From NCBI RefSeq assembly GCF_000420145.1, contig NZ_ATUJ01000006.1:62001-126000 (forward strand): DNA of 64,000 bases. The letters run 5' to 3'. The notes beneath the pieces were generated by a model, which was given only the letters and a program-made list of their open reading frames with translations, did not search any database and was not told where the DNA came from. Each line of letters opens with the position of its first letter. Positions within the stretch are counted from its first letter, which is position 1. This DNA is from Paracoccus zeaxanthinifaciens ATCC 21588. Its GTDB lineage: Bacteria; Pseudomonadota; Alphaproteobacteria; Rhodobacterales; Rhodobacteraceae. Position numbers and translations under genes: made by a program. Positions 27,549-36,730 of this stretch are shown piece after piece.

Positions 27549-30347
27549 TCAGTGCGCCTCGGCCCAGTTCGCGCCCTGCCCCGCATCCACCACCAGCGGC
27601 ACCGACAGCTTGACGGCGGGCTCGGCCGCGCCCTCCATGATGCCGCGCGCGCGGGCGATCAGGTCGTCCACCGCATCCTCGCGCACCTCGAAGACCAGTT
27701 CGTCATGGACCTGCAGCAGCATCCGCGCGGGCAGGTCCGCGATGACCGCGGGCATGCGGATCATCGCGCGGCGGATGATGTCGGCGGCGGCACCCTGGAT
27801 CGGCGCGTTGATCGCGGCGCGACGCGCGCCCCCCGCGGCGGGGCCGGACTGGTTGATGCCCGGCGTGTTGATCCGCCGCCCGAACAGGGTCCGCACGAAG
27901 CCGTCCTGCTTCGCATCGGCCACCGTCTTGTCCATATAGGCGCGGATCTCGGGGAAGCGCGCGAAATAGGTGTCGATGAACTCCTGCGCCTCGGCGCGCG
28001 GGATGCGCAGGTTGCGCGACAGCCCGAAGCCCGAGATGCCGTAGATCACGCCGAAATTGATCGCCTTGGCCTGGCGGCGGATCATCGGGTCCATGCCCTC
28101 GACCGGGACGCCGAACATCTGGCTGGCGGTCATGGCGTGAATGTCGATCCCCTCGCGGAAGGCCTGCTTCAGCGCGGGGATGTCGGCCACATGCGCAAGG
28201 ATGCGCAGTTCGATCTGGCTGTAATCCAGCGCGACCAGCCGATAACCCTCGGGCGCGACGAAGGCCTGCCGGATGCGGCGGCCTTCCTCGGTGCGGATGG
28301 GGATGTTCTGCAGGTTCGGCTCGCTGGACGCCAGCCGCCCGGTCTGCGCCCCCGTGATCGAGTAGCTGGTATGGACGCGCCCCGTCTCGGGGTTCACATA
28401 GGTCTGCAGCGCGTCGGTATAGGTCGATTTCAGCTTGCTGATCTGGCGCCAGTCCAGCACCCGCGCGGGCAGGTCGTGGCTGACGGCCAGATCCTCAAGC
28501 ACGTCGGCGCTGGTGGAATAGGCGCCGGTCTTGCCCTGCTTGCCGCCCTCCATGCCCATCTTGCCGAACAGGATCTCTCCCAGCTGCTTGGGGCTGCCGA
28601 TGTTGAAGGTCTCGCCCGCCAGGCCGTGGATCTCGTCCTCCAGCTGGGCCATCTTCTGGGCGAAGGCGTTCGACATGCGGGCCAGAACCTCGGTGTCGAT
28701 GCGGATGCCCGCCATCTCCATCGCGGCCAGGACGGGGATCATCGGCGCTTCCAGCCGGTGATAGCCGGTCGCCACGCCTTCCGCAGGCAGCAGCGGCGCG
28801 AAATGACGATAGAGCCGCAGCGTCACGTCCGCATCCTCGGCCGCATAGGGGGCGGCCTTGTCGATGGCGACCTGCGCGAAGGTGATCTGCGACTTGCCCG
28901 ACCCGATCAGGTCCTTGATCGGGATGCACTTGTGCCCGAGGTAACGCTCGGCCAGCTCGTCCATGCCGTGGTTGTGCGTGCCCGCGTTCAGCGCATAGGA
29001 CATCAGCATCGTGTCGGCCAGGGGCGCCGTGTCGATGCCCAGACGCGACAGGATCTTCCAGTCGTATTTCATGTTCTGCCCGATCTTCAGGATCGAGGCG
29101 TCTTCCAGCACGGGGCGCAGCGCATCCAGAACGTCGCGGGCGTCCAGCTGACCCGCGACGCGCTCCGCACCGCCGAAGAGACCGCCGCTCTCGCCCTCGA
29201 CATGGCCCAGGGGAACATAGCACGCCTCGCCCGGCGCCACCGCCAGCGAGATGCCGACCAGATCGGCGCGCATCTCGTCGAGGCCCGTCGTCTCGGTATC
29301 CAGCGCGACCTCGCCTAGGTCGCGGATGCGGTCGATCCAGACCTGCAGGCGGTCCATGTCGGTGACCGTCTCGTAGCTGGCGGTATCGATCGCGGGCATC
29401 TCGGGGGCTGCGGGCGCATCGGGCACCGCAGGTGCCTGGATGGCCGGGGCCTCGGCGCCCAGACGCTCGGCCACGCGGGTCGTCAGGGTGCGGAACTCCA
29501 TCTCGGTCAGGAAGCCCAGCAGATCGTCGGGGACAGGGTCCTGCACCGCAAGGCTTTCCAAGGTGAAGTCCAGCGGCGTGTTGCGGTCCAGTTCGACCAG
29601 GCGCTTGCTGATGCGGATCTGTTCGGCATGGTCGATCAGCGTCTGGCGGCGCTTGGGCTGCTTGATCTCGGACGCGCGGTCCAGAAGCGTCTCCAGATCA
29701 CCGTATTCCTGGATCAACAGGGCGGCGGTCTTGATCCCGATGCCCGGCGCGCCCGGCACGTTGTCCACCGCGTCGCCCGCCAGCGCCTGCACGTCCACGA
29801 CGCGGTCGGGGCCGACGCCGAACTTCTCGAACACCTCGTCGGGACCAAGCGTCTTGTTCTTGATCGGGTCCAGCATCTCGACCCCGTCGCCCACCAGCTG
29901 CATCAGGTCCTTGTCGCTGCTGATGATGGTGACCGCACCGCCCGCGTCACGCGCCTTGCAGGCCAGCGCCGCGATGATGTCGTCGGCCTCGTAGCCCTCG
30001 GTCTCGATGCAGGAGATGTTGAAGGCGCGCGTCGCCTCGCGGGTCAGCGGGAATTGCGGGCGCAGATCCTCGGGAGGGGGCGGACGGTTGGCCTTGTAAT
30101 CGGCGAAGATCTCGTTGCGGAAGGTCTTCGAGGAATGGTCGAAGATCACCGCCGCATGGGTCGGCGCATCGCTGCCGCCGCTGTCCTGGACGTATTTCCA
30201 CAGCATGTTGCAGAAGCCCGCAACCGCGCCGACGGGCAGCCCGTCGGATTTGCGCGTCAGCGGCGGAAGCGCGTGATAGGCGCGGAAGATGAAGGCCGAT
30301 CCGTCGATCAGATGCAGATGGCAGCCCTTGCCGAATGCGTCGTCCAT
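27549..30347 (-). CDS. polA: DNA polymerase I
   Basis: Repair and Okazaki-fragment polymerase, 932 aa. The 5' nuclease domain occupies about 1-290 ([17 protein letters not shown], then EGYEADD). The 3'-5' exonuclease domain looks active, with [10 protein letters not shown] near residue 355. The polymerase domain has LDYSQIELR, the O-helix [14 protein letters not shown], and [10 protein letters not shown] near the C-terminus. ATG at 30345-30347 has AAGGAAGGTGA upstream; the open frame continues 54 codons further but without family similarity. Confidence 0.97.
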   Translation of the reverse strand: MDDAFGKGCHLHLIDGSAFIFRAYHALPPLTRKSDGLPVGAVAGFCNMLWKYVQDSGGSDAPTHAAVIFDHSSKTFRNEIFADYKANRPPPPEDLRPQFPLTREATRAFNISCIETEGYEADDIIAALACKARDAGGAVTIISSDKDLMQLVGDGVEMLDPIKNKTLGPDEVFEKFGVGPDRVVDVQALAGDAVDNVPGAPGIGIKTAALLIQEYGDLETLLDRASEIKQPKRRQTLIDHAEQIRISKRLVELDRNTPLDFTLESLAVQDPVPDDLLGFLTEMEFRTLTTRVAERLGAEAPAIQAPAVPDAPAAPEMPAIDTASYETVTDMDRLQVWIDRIRDLGEVALDTETTGLDEMRADLVGISLAVAPGEACYVPLGHVEGESGGLFGGAERVAGQLDARDVLDALRPVLEDASILKIGQNMKYDWKILSRLGIDTAPLADTMLMSYALNAGTHNHGMDELAERYLGHKCIPIKDLIGSGKSQITFAQVAIDKAAPYAAEDADVTLRLYRHFAPLLPAEGVATGYHRLEAPMIPVLAAMEMAGIRIDTEVLARMSNAFAQKMAQLEDEIHGLAGETFNIGSPKQLGEILFGKMGMEGGKQGKTGAYSTSADVLEDLAVSHDLPARVLDWRQISKLKSTYTDALQTYVNPETGRVHTSYSITGAQTGRLASSEPNLQNIPIRTEEGRRIRQAFVAPEGYRLVALDYSQIELRILAHVADIPALKQAFREGIDIHAMTASQMFGVPVEGMDPMIRRQAKAINFGVIYGISGFGLSRNLRIPRAEAQEFIDTYFARFPEIRAYMDKTVADAKQDGFVRTLFGRRINTPGINQSGPAAGGARRAAINAPIQGAAADIIRRAMIRMPAVIADLPARMLLQVHDELVFEVREDAVDDLIARARGIMEGAAEPAVKLSVPLVVDAGQGANWAEAH

Positions 30348-30439
30348 GCTCACCTTCCTTGCTTGTCCAGGCCCGTGCTTGTCCAGGCTCGTCTTTTGCC
30401 ACGGCCCGGCCCGATCTTCCAGCCGCCGAAAGGATGCGA

Positions 30440-30616
30440 ATGGCAAAGATGCGACGCAAGGGCGACCTGCCGCAGAAGACATGCGCCCAATGCGGGCGGC
30501 CCTTCGCATGGCGCCGCAAATGGGCGCGCGACTGGGACCAAGTGCGCTACTGCTCGGATCGCTGCAGGGGGGATGCGCGGCGGGCTGCGAAGGGTGGCGC
30601 AGCCACCCCGCCGTGA
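30440..30616 (+). CDS. DUF2256 small zinc-ribbon protein
   Basis: A 58-aa protein, [14 protein letters not shown]..., with four cysteines in CAQCGRPF and YCSDRC joined by the DUF2256 hallmark [14 protein letters not shown]. Probably binds one zinc; function unknown, though the family is often found near photolyase genes, which are not seen here. AAAGG lies six bases before the ATG at 30440; an in-frame ATG at 30434 is an alternative. Divergent from polA. Confidence 0.9.
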   Translation: MAKMRRKGDLPQKTCAQCGRPFAWRRKWARDWDQVRYCSDRCRGDARRAAKGGAATPP

Positions 30617-30617
30617 A

Positions 30618-30652
30618 GGCCCCCTCGACGGGGGCCGAGGGGCGTGCCCCTC
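30618..30652. terminator. Two adjacent hairpins between convergent small zinc-protein genes
   Basis: First stem GGCCCCC (30618-30624) with GGGGGCC (30630-30636), loop TCGAC. Second stem GAGGGGC (30637-30643) with GCCCCTC (30646-30652). The second overlaps the stop of the convergent gene. No U-tract follows, so these may work as RNA ends or stabilisers. Confidence 0.5.
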
Positions 30653-30896
30653 AGTGGGCGTCGTCCGCGTGGTCCGGGTCCATCACGAAGCGCTTGTCGC
30701 AGTAACCGCAATCCACGAACCCCGTCTCGGGCGAGATCGCAAGCCAGACCCGCGGATGGCCCATCCCGGCCGCATCGTCGCCGTCGCAGGCCACGCGCCG
30801 CTTCGTCACCGTGACCGTCTCGGGGGCGGGCATCCGGGTCGCGGCATGACCCGTCTCGGTCGAGAGCGGGTTCTCGGGGGTCACTTGCTTGGTCAT
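30651..30896 (-). CDS. Zinc-finger CHCC protein (NDUFS6-like)
   Basis: An 81-aa protein whose C-terminal half reads [18 protein letters not shown] and then [13 protein letters not shown], the C-H-C-C zinc motif also found in the mitochondrial complex I subunit NDUFS6. In alphaproteobacteria this family is linked to respiratory complex I, although no nuo genes are nearby. The open frame extends far upstream, but the ATG at 30894-30896 ([12 protein letters not shown]) with AAGAAGG before it gives the family length. Confidence 0.88.
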   Translation of the reverse strand: MTKQVTPENPLSTETGHAATRMPAPETVTVTKRRVACDGDDAAGMGHPRVWLAISPETGFVDCGYCDKRFVMDPDHADDAH

Positions 30897-30986
30897 GGCT
30901 GGCCTTCTTGTGGCGGCTTGCATCATCTGGTCTAACCCGTTTACGCAGCGCCGCCCTTCTTCGCAAGCATTGCAAGGACCAGCCCC

Positions 30987-31910
30987 ATGACCCATGCCAT
31001 CGAAATCGCGGGCCTTCGCAAGACCTATGCCCCCCAGGGCAACGCCCCCGCCAAGGAGGCGCTGAAGGGCGTCGATCTGACCATCCCCGCAGGCAGCATC
31101 TTCGGGCTTCTGGGGCCGAACGGCGCGGGCAAGTCCACGATGATCAACATCCTCGCCGGGCTGGTGAACAAGACCGCGGGCAAGGTCACCATCTGGGGCT
31201 TCGACCAAGACGTGAACCCGCGCCAGTCGCGCGCGGCCATCGGCGTCATGCCCCAGGAACTGAACGTCGATCCCTTCTTCACGCCGCGCGCCAGCCTCGA
31301 GGTGCAGGCCGGTCTCTATGGCGTCCCGAAGGAAGAACGCTGGACGGACGAGCTGCTGGAGCTGGTGGGCCTGACCGATCAGGCCAACGCCTATGCCCGC
31401 ACGCTGTCGGGCGGCATGCGCAGGCGGCTGCTGCTGGCCAAGGCGCTGGTCCATCGGCCCCAGATCCTGGTGCTGGACGAACCGACCGCGGGCGTCGACA
31501 TCACCCTGCGCGAGATGCTGTGGAACAATGTCCGCAAGCTGAACGAGGCGGGCATGACCATCATCCTGACGACACACTACCTCGAAGAGGCCGAGCAGAT
31601 GTGCGACGAGATCGCGATCATCAACCACGGCCAGCTGGTCGTCCGCCAGGACACGCGCAGCCTGCTGGCGGGCAGCGACGCGAAGACGCTGGTGCTGGAC
31701 ACGGGCGGCGCCGCGCGGATCCCGCCGCTGCCCGAAGGCGCCCGCGCCGAGATCCGCCCCGACGGGCGCATGGCCATCACCTATCCCCCGTCGCGGCTGC
31801 GCGCGGACCGCATCATCGACGCGCTGCGCGAGGCGGGGCTGCCCATCGTCGACGTGGCGACCGAGCAGCCCGACCTGGAACAGGTCTTCGTGCAGATGAC
31901 CCGGGACTGA
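30987..31910 (+). CDS. ABC-2 type transporter ATP-binding protein, orphan
   Basis: ATPase subunit of an exporter, 307 aa. Walker [10 protein letters not shown], signature LSGGMRRRL, Walker B ILVLDEPT and the switch histidine in LTTHYLEEA are all intact. The last 90 residues are the regulatory extension typical of YadG/DrrA-like ATPases. The next gene is a HIT protein on the other strand and no ABC-2 permease is nearby, so its partner is encoded elsewhere or just needs to be found. AAGGA precedes the ATG. Confidence 0.92.
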   Translation: MTHAIEIAGLRKTYAPQGNAPAKEALKGVDLTIPAGSIFGLLGPNGAGKSTMINILAGLVNKTAGKVTIWGFDQDVNPRQSRAAIGVMPQELNVDPFFTPRASLEVQAGLYGVPKEERWTDELLELVGLTDQANAYARTLSGGMRRRLLLAKALVHRPQILVLDEPTAGVDITLREMLWNNVRKLNEAGMTIILTTHYLEEAEQMCDEIAIINHGQLVVRQDTRSLLAGSDAKTLVLDTGGAARIPPLPEGARAEIRPDGRMAITYPPSRLRADRIIDALREAGLPIVDVATEQPDLEQVFVQMTRD

Positions 31911-31913
31911 GGG

Positions 31914-32297
31914 TCAGTCGCGCAGGCTGACCATCGGACCCATCATCCGCCCGCCCATGATGTGCAGGTGGAAATGCGGTACCTCCTGCACGCCATGCGG
32001 GCCGGAATTGGTGATCGCGCGGAAGCCTTCGCCGCCATCGCCGATCCCGTGCCCCTCGGCCGCGACGACCTGCGCGCACAACCGCATGAAGCCCGCGATC
32101 TCGGCATCGCTCGCATTGGCGCTGAAATCGTCGAAACTGACATATTTGCCCTTCGGGATCACCAGCACATGGCTGGGCGCCTTGGGCGAGATGTCGCGGA
32201 AGGCCAGCGCGTGATCGTTCTCGGCCACGGTGTCGTTCGGGATCTCGTGGCGCAGGATCTTCGCGAAGATGTTGTCGTCGTCATAGGTGAAGGGCAT
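31914..32297 (-). CDS. HIT family nucleotide-binding protein
   Basis: Small (127 aa) Hint-like hydrolase, probably acting on purine nucleoside phosphoramidates. The catalytic triad HFHLHIMGG is near residue 110, and the early CxxC of some HIT proteins is missing. AAAGGA lies before the ATG. The gene runs opposite to the ABC ATPase with a three-base gap and may be cotranscribed behind the upstream GT14 gene (12-base gap). Confidence 0.93.
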   Translation of the reverse strand: MPFTYDDDNIFAKILRHEIPNDTVAENDHALAFRDISPKAPSHVLVIPKGKYVSFDDFSANASDAEIAGFMRLCAQVVAAEGHGIGDGGEGFRAITNSGPHGVQEVPHFHLHIMGGRMMGPMVSLRD

Positions 32298-32309
32298 GGT
32301 CGTCCTTTC

Positions 32310-33887
32310 TCAATCCGCGAAAAGATGCGGGGTGCGGGCCAGCTCGCGGGCCCGGTCTTCGGTGAGGCCAAGGAAATTCGCCAGGGCCACGGTGTTGCGA
32401 TCCTCGTCCGCGTCGCTGGACAGGGTGAACAGGTTGGCAAGGCCCGCCTCTCGCAGGCGGTCGGCCTCGTGGTCCAGATCGTTGCGCACCACGGGCAGCA
32501 GGCGTTCGACCACGTCGTCGGGCGCATCCGACGACACGAGGCCCACGCGGCCCATATGTCCGCGCACGTAATCGTCGTCGAGGCCGGTCTCGATGAACAG
32601 GACGCGCGTCTCGGACCGGTCGTCGTCGAAATCCTTGATCAGGCTCACCGCCGAGGGGTCCGCGCAGAGGACCAGCCGGTCGGTCCCGAACTGGTCGAAC
32701 AGCAGCTTGACCAGCGCCCGCCTGTGACGCTCGCGCTTGCCGACCGAGGATGCGACGCCGCCCATCTCGGGCAGGTTGGCCTGCAATTCGTTGAAGATGT
32801 AATCGACCGCCGGGATCTCGGTATTGCGGCGGATGGCGTCGGTCAGCCGCTTGGCGACATGCCATTTCTTGGCCACGATCACATGCACGCTGCGCTGCCG
32901 CCCAAGGCTGCCGTCGGCCTCCCAGAAGCGGGGGGCGAAGCGCCGCCCGATCCGGCCGCGCCCCGTCAGGAAGGCGAACAGGCGCCGCCCCTCGGCCGCG
33001 ATAGGGAAATCCAGCCCCCGCGTCTGCCACAGCGCCCCCAGCCGCGCGCGCAGCTCCAGCGCCTCGGGGCTGATCTTGCGCGCGAACAGGTAGTCCTGCC
33101 GCAGAAGCAGGTCGTAATGGTCGTTGTAGAAGGTGACCGGCATCCCGTAATCGCTGAAGATCAGGAAGGTCAGGGTCCGGCTGCGGATCTGTGTCTTGGG
33201 CACGACATGGGCGACAAGCGTCTGGAAGAAGGTCTCGTCCGGGATCCAGGTCGTGCTGAAGAAGCGCGGGATCTCGGGGCGCTGGCGGATCAGCTCCAGC
33301 ACGGCCTCGACCGTCTGGCGGCGCAGGCACCACCATTGCGATCCGATCATGATCCGCAGGTCCTTCGGCACCTCGCGCGCAAGGCCAAGCCGCCTCTGCA
33401 GGCTCATGCTGCCGTAGAACAGCCGCTTGCTGTTCCGCTCGTTGAAATAGTGGCGATAGATCAGCCGCTCTTCCTTGATCCCGGTCTTGATCCAGTCGCT
33501 GGCGAAGAAGTCGAAGCTCTCGATGAAGTCGCAATCCTGCGAATCGAGAAACTCGCGCGCGTATTCCGCCGACTTGATCGGCATGCAGTCGCCCGACAGC
33601 ATGTAGAAATGCGTGGCATGGGGAAAGACGCGCTCGGCTTCGCGCAGGGCCTCGAGGGTGGCCGCGACAAGCGACCATTCACCCCAGCCGCATTTGTGGC
33701 GCCGGGGCGCGAACGCAACCCCCGGATGATCGCCAAGGGCCTCGCGGATCTCGTCGAACATCTCGGCGGGGCTGCGGCGGTCGAAATGGATGACCGCGTA
33801 ATCGCCCGCGGCCGTCAGCCGCCGCGCCTGGTCGATGACGCCCTTCGGGTCCTTGTGAACAAGCAGAATGAAGGCGATCCGTGCCAT
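32310..33887 (-). CDS. GT14 (core-2/I-branching) glycosyltransferase with a long C-terminal extension
   Basis: A 525-aa protein starting MARIAFILLVHKDPKGV. Residues 1-280 look like the branching beta-1,6-N-acetylglucosaminyltransferase family: HFDRRSP, WGEWSLVAATL, the signature FYMLSGDCMPIKSAEY, and GSQWWCLRR. Residues 330-525 are a second domain that I believe corresponds to DUF5928, found after such enzymes in Rhodobacteraceae; its role is unknown. No signal peptide, so a cytoplasmic enzyme. Divergent from a sulfotransferase across 170 AT-richer bases, suggesting a shared control region and product. Confidence 0.8.
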   Translation of the reverse strand: MARIAFILLVHKDPKGVIDQARRLTAAGDYAVIHFDRRSPAEMFDEIREALGDHPGVAFAPRRHKCGWGEWSLVAATLEALREAERVFPHATHFYMLSGDCMPIKSAEYAREFLDSQDCDFIESFDFFASDWIKTGIKEERLIYRHYFNERNSKRLFYGSMSLQRRLGLAREVPKDLRIMIGSQWWCLRRQTVEAVLELIRQRPEIPRFFSTTWIPDETFFQTLVAHVVPKTQIRSRTLTFLIFSDYGMPVTFYNDHYDLLLRQDYLFARKISPEALELRARLGALWQTRGLDFPIAAEGRRLFAFLTGRGRIGRRFAPRFWEADGSLGRQRSVHVIVAKKWHVAKRLTDAIRRNTEIPAVDYIFNELQANLPEMGGVASSVGKRERHRRALVKLLFDQFGTDRLVLCADPSAVSLIKDFDDDRSETRVLFIETGLDDDYVRGHMGRVGLVSSDAPDDVVERLLPVVRNDLDHEADRLREAGLANLFTLSSDADEDRNTVALANFLGLTEDRARELARTPHLFAD

Positions 33888-34057
33888 GCTTATCGGGAAG
33901 TCCCTTCGGCTTGATGCAGATTGGTCTCGTTAAGACGTTGAAAAACTCTTCCGGCTTTGGTCTTTGTGTGTAGCGATTTTTGTCGCATGAACAAGAAGCA
34001 CGCCGATGGGCGGCCCCGGCGCCACCACCGGCGGGCGAATGCGAGGTAAGGGTAGTC
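33888..34057. promoter_or_regulatory. Divergent control region between GT14 and sulfotransferase genes
   Basis: A 170-base gap, markedly more AT-rich than its surroundings around 33925-33985 (for example ttgaaaaactctt and gatttttgtcg). It includes the small inverted repeat GTCTCGTTAAGAC. I cannot assign exact promoter hexamers. Confidence 0.45.
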
Positions 34058-34876
34058 ATGGGTTTTCCCGGCGTCTGGATGACGGAAAGCGAAAGCATCA
34101 TCTATCGGGTCGTGCCGAAATGCGCGTGCTCGACCATCGGGCAGGTGATGTTCTATTCGGATCATGGACGCTTCTTCGACGGCGACATCCACGATTCCAC
34201 CGAAGGGCTGCACAAGTGGTCGCAGGACCACAGCCAGCAGCCGATCGAGCGGGGCGTCCACGAGCACAAGGCCGTCACCTTCACCTGCGTCCGCAACCCC
34301 TATACCCGCATCCTGTCCTCGTTCTTCGACAAGATCGCGGGCATCCAGCGCAACGGGCGGCGCTATCGCGGCAACCTCGTGCCGCAGCTGATCCAGCGCT
34401 ACGGCATCGATGTCGGCACCCCCGAGAACGGGTTCGAGTTCGACCAGGTCGCCAGCTTCCGCCGCTTCCTTCTGTTCGCGCGCGACACCATCCGCTTCCG
34501 CAAGCCGATGGAGCCGGACATCCACTGGTCCGCGATGTCGGGCCATATCTCGACCTTCATCGTGAACGGCGGCCGCTACGACCAGATCTTCTTTACCGAG
34601 AAGTTCAACGAAGGGATGCAGAAGGTTCTCGACGCCGCCGAGACGCGCGTGGACATCGCGCTGTCGGACGTGCCGCGCTTCAACGAATCCGAAGGGCACG
34701 GACCCAAGCGCGCCCACAAGGTCAGCGACTATTTCGACGACCTGTCGCGCCACCTGGTCTGGGAAATCTACAAGAGCGACTTCCAGCTGTTCCGCTATGA
34801 TTTCGACGATCCGGACAACAAGATGCCCCTGGGCGAGGTCGATATCGACGAGGTTCACGCCAAGCTGGGCCGCTGA
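34058..34876 (+). CDS. Sulfotransferase family 2 protein
   Basis: Predicted PAPS-dependent sulfotransferase, 272 aa. The 5'-phosphosulfate loop is VPKCACSTIGQVMF near residues 17-30, and the 3'-phosphate-binding motif is CVRNPYTRILSSFF near residue 80. The frame continues upstream to a TTG at 33980, but the ATG at 34058 follows GAGGTAAGGG and starts just before the conserved core. Acceptor unknown. The divergent GT14 gene points to a surface glycan, but this is inference. Family members also modify lipids or proteins. Confidence 0.85.
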   Translation: MGFPGVWMTESESIIYRVVPKCACSTIGQVMFYSDHGRFFDGDIHDSTEGLHKWSQDHSQQPIERGVHEHKAVTFTCVRNPYTRILSSFFDKIAGIQRNGRRYRGNLVPQLIQRYGIDVGTPENGFEFDQVASFRRFLLFARDTIRFRKPMEPDIHWSAMSGHISTFIVNGGRYDQIFFTEKFNEGMQKVLDAAETRVDIALSDVPRFNESEGHGPKRAHKVSDYFDDLSRHLVWEIYKSDFQLFRYDFDDPDNKMPLGEVDIDEVHAKLGR

Positions 34877-34881
34877 AACCG

Positions 34882-34907
34882 AAAAAGGCGCCCCGAGGGG
34901 CGCCTTT
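34882..34907. terminator. Bidirectional terminator between sulfotransferase and dps genes
   Basis: Stem AAAGGCGCCC / GGGCGCCTTT with loop CGAG. A-tract on the left and T-tract on the right let it serve both convergent genes. It begins six bases after the sulfotransferase stop. Confidence 0.88.
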
Positions 34908-34930
34908 CGCATGGCGGGCGACCGCCTCGG

Positions 34931-35404
34931 TCACTCCAGGTGGCTCTCCATGAACCACAGGTCCTTGTCCGCCGTGCGCGAGGCCGCGGTGAAGGCGTCG
35001 GCCGTGCCCTCGTCGCCCGCGTCGCCCACGGCGTCGATCGACTTGCGGACCTTCTCGCCATAGGCGCGCATGCGGGCGCAGACCTCGCGGATGTGGTCCT
35101 CGGCCTTGGTCAGGTCGGTGGGATAGGGGTCCAGCGTCGCGGCCTCGGCCACGATCTCGACCGTGCCCTTGGCGACACCGTCCAGCACCTGCACGCGCTC
35201 GGCGAAGGTGTCGATCTGTTCGTTCAGGTTGTCGCGCACGGTGTCGAACAGTTCGTGCACCGCGATGAAGTTGCGGCCCTTCACGTTCCAATGCGCCTGC
35301 TTGATCGCCAGTCCCAACGCGATCGCATCCGCAAGGGCGGCGTTCAGTTCGGTGATCGAGGTCTTGCGGGCGTTGTCGGACAGGCCCTGGACATTGACAG
35401 CCAT
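34931..35404 (-). CDS. dps: Dps-family ferritin-like DNA-protection protein
   Basis: A 157-aa mini-ferritin that oxidises and stores iron and protects DNA. The ferroxidase-site pattern is visible in KQAHWNVKGRNFIAVHELFD and NLNEQIDTFAERV. ATG at 35402-35404 (MAVNVQGLSDNARK) has AAGGAG upstream; the frame extends 36 codons earlier without similarity. It lies 145 bases downstream of acpP on the same strand. No Fur or Irr box stood out. Confidence 0.93.
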   Translation of the reverse strand: MAVNVQGLSDNARKTSITELNAALADAIALGLAIKQAHWNVKGRNFIAVHELFDTVRDNLNEQIDTFAERVQVLDGVAKGTVEIVAEAATLDPYPTDLTKAEDHIREVCARMRAYGEKVRKSIDAVGDAGDEGTADAFTAASRTADKDLWFMESHLE

Positions 35405-35482
35405 CGGCAGCTCCTTCGTTTTTCCGAATTGGATCTGCCGAATGAACCGCGCCGGTCGCCGCGCGGTTCCATGAAACGAAGA

Positions 35483-35534
35483 ACGGCGCCTCACGGAAGC
35501 GGGCGCCGTCATCGTCAGGCCCCTTGCGGGGCCT
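35483..35534 (-). terminator. Two hairpins after acpP
   Basis: Stem AGGCCCC (35517-35523) / GGGGCCT (35528-35534), loop TTGC, and stem ACGGCGCC (35483-35490) / GGCGCCGT (35502-35509). They lie between the acpP stop and dps. Neither has a strong T-run on the minus strand. The first is the likelier acpP terminator; the second may belong to the dps leader. Confidence 0.5.
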
Positions 35535-35549
35535 TCTGTCTCAAGGGGC

Positions 35550-35783
35550 TCAGACGGCGCCCTTGATGAAGTTCACGGCGTCGCCGACGGTCTGGATGGT
35601 CTCGGCGGCGTCGTCGGGGATCTCGATCCCGAACTCTTCCTCGAACGCCATGACCAGCTCGACGGTGTCGAGGCTGTCTGCGCCCAGATCGTCGATGAAC
35701 GAAGCGGCCTCGACCACCTTGTCCTCGTCGACGCCCAGGTGCTCCACCACGATCTTCTTCACGCGATCAGCGATATCGCTCAT
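35550..35783 (-). CDS. acpP: Acyl carrier protein
   Basis: Carries growing acyl chains in fatty acid synthesis. The 77-aa acidic protein has the phosphopantetheine serine in [17 protein letters not shown] precedes the ATG. It follows fabD and fabG on the same strand but after a 176-base gap with its own promoter-like sequence. fabF, which usually follows, is absent here; dps follows instead. Confidence 0.98.
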   Translation of the reverse strand: MSDIADRVKKIVVEHLGVDEDKVVEAASFIDDLGADSLDTVELVMAFEEEFGIEIPDDAAETIQTVGDAVNFIKGAV

Positions 35784-35881
35784 GTCATATCCTCATTGTC
35801 GCGGGCATCCGCCCATAAATTTCACGGGCCGTCATCCGGTCCGATTCAGCACAGGGCGGTTTCCCTGCTGCTAAAGCGGGG

Positions 35882-35909
35882 GATATAGCACCAGAGAACC
35901 CTCTTGCAA
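35882..35909 (-). promoter_or_regulatory. Candidate acpP promoter
   Basis: On the minus strand, TTGCAA (35904-35909) and TATATC (35882-35887) are separated by 16 bases. They lie about 100 bases before the acpP ATG, in the 176-base fabG-acpP gap, which holds no gene. Confidence 0.5.
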
Positions 35910-35959
35910 CCGCTTTTGCACTTGCCCCTGCGGGGCGTTGCGGCGCTGCAAGACCGGGT

Positions 35960-36697
35960 TCAGACCATCGCCATCCCGCCATTGACGTGCAGCGTGGCCC
36001 CCGTGACGTAACCGGCCTCGGGGCTGGCAAGGTACAGCACGGCGGCCGCGATCTCTTCGGGGGTGCCCATGCGGCCCGAGGGAATCTGGCCGCTGATCTT
36101 GGCCTTCTGCTCGTCGTTCAGCTTCTCGGTCATGGCGGTGGCGATGAAGCCGGGCGCCACGCAGTTGACCGTGATGCCGCGGCTGGCGACCTCGTAGGCC
36201 AGCGATTTCGACATGCCCACGACGCCCGCCTTGGCGGCGGCATAGTTGCCCTGCCCCGGATTGCCGGTCGCCCCCACCACCGAGGTGATGTTGATGATGC
36301 GGCCCCAACGCGCCTTCATCATGCCGCGCAGCACGCCGCGCGACAGCTTGAACACGCTGGACAGGTTCACGTCCAGCACCTGCGCCCATTCGTCGTCGGA
36401 CATGCGCATGAACAGGTTGTCGCGGGTGATGCCCGCGTTGTTCACCAGGATGTCCAGCCCGCCCATCGCCTCGGCCGCGGCCGTGGGAAGGGCCGCCAGC
36501 GATTCCGCGTCACCCAGGTTCGCGGTCACGACATGGGCGCGCTCGCCCAGCTTCGCGGCCAGTTCCTGCAGCGGGGCCTCGCGGGTGCCGGACAGCGCGA
36601 CGGTCGCGCCGGCCTTGTGCAGCGCCTCGGCGATGGCGCCGCCGATGCCGCCCGATGCGCCGGTCACCAGCGCGCATTTACCCGTCAGATCGAACAT
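35960..36697 (-). CDS. fabG: 3-oxoacyl-[acyl-carrier-protein] reductase FabG
   Basis: NADPH-dependent reduction of 3-oxoacyl-ACP. The 245-aa SDR has TGASGGIG near residues 13-20, NNAGIT, the catalytic serine in NITSVVGATG, YAAAK, and the ending GATLHVNGGMAM of true FabG. ATG at 36695-36697 is chosen because AAAAGGAA lies eight bases before it; an ATG seven codons upstream lacks a site. fabD ends 33 bases upstream. Confidence 0.96.
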   Translation of the reverse strand: MFDLTGKCALVTGASGGIGGAIAEALHKAGATVALSGTREAPLQELAAKLGERAHVVTANLGDAESLAALPTAAAEAMGGLDILVNNAGITRDNLFMRMSDDEWAQVLDVNLSSVFKLSRGVLRGMMKARWGRIINITSVVGATGNPGQGNYAAAKAGVVGMSKSLAYEVASRGITVNCVAPGFIATAMTEKLNDEQKAKISGQIPSGRMGTPEEIAAAVLYLASPEAGYVTGATLHVNGGMAMV

Positions 36698-36730
36698 GAA
36701 GGCATTCCTTTTCGTCATCAGATGCGGGCG

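Noticed and set aside
26781-29318. 845-codon open frame antisense to polA and the FNR-type gene
   Set aside because: The frame crosses two well-supported genes on the other strand. Its product is low-complexity R/G/A/H/Q-rich sequence, the usual result of high third-position GC in the true genes.
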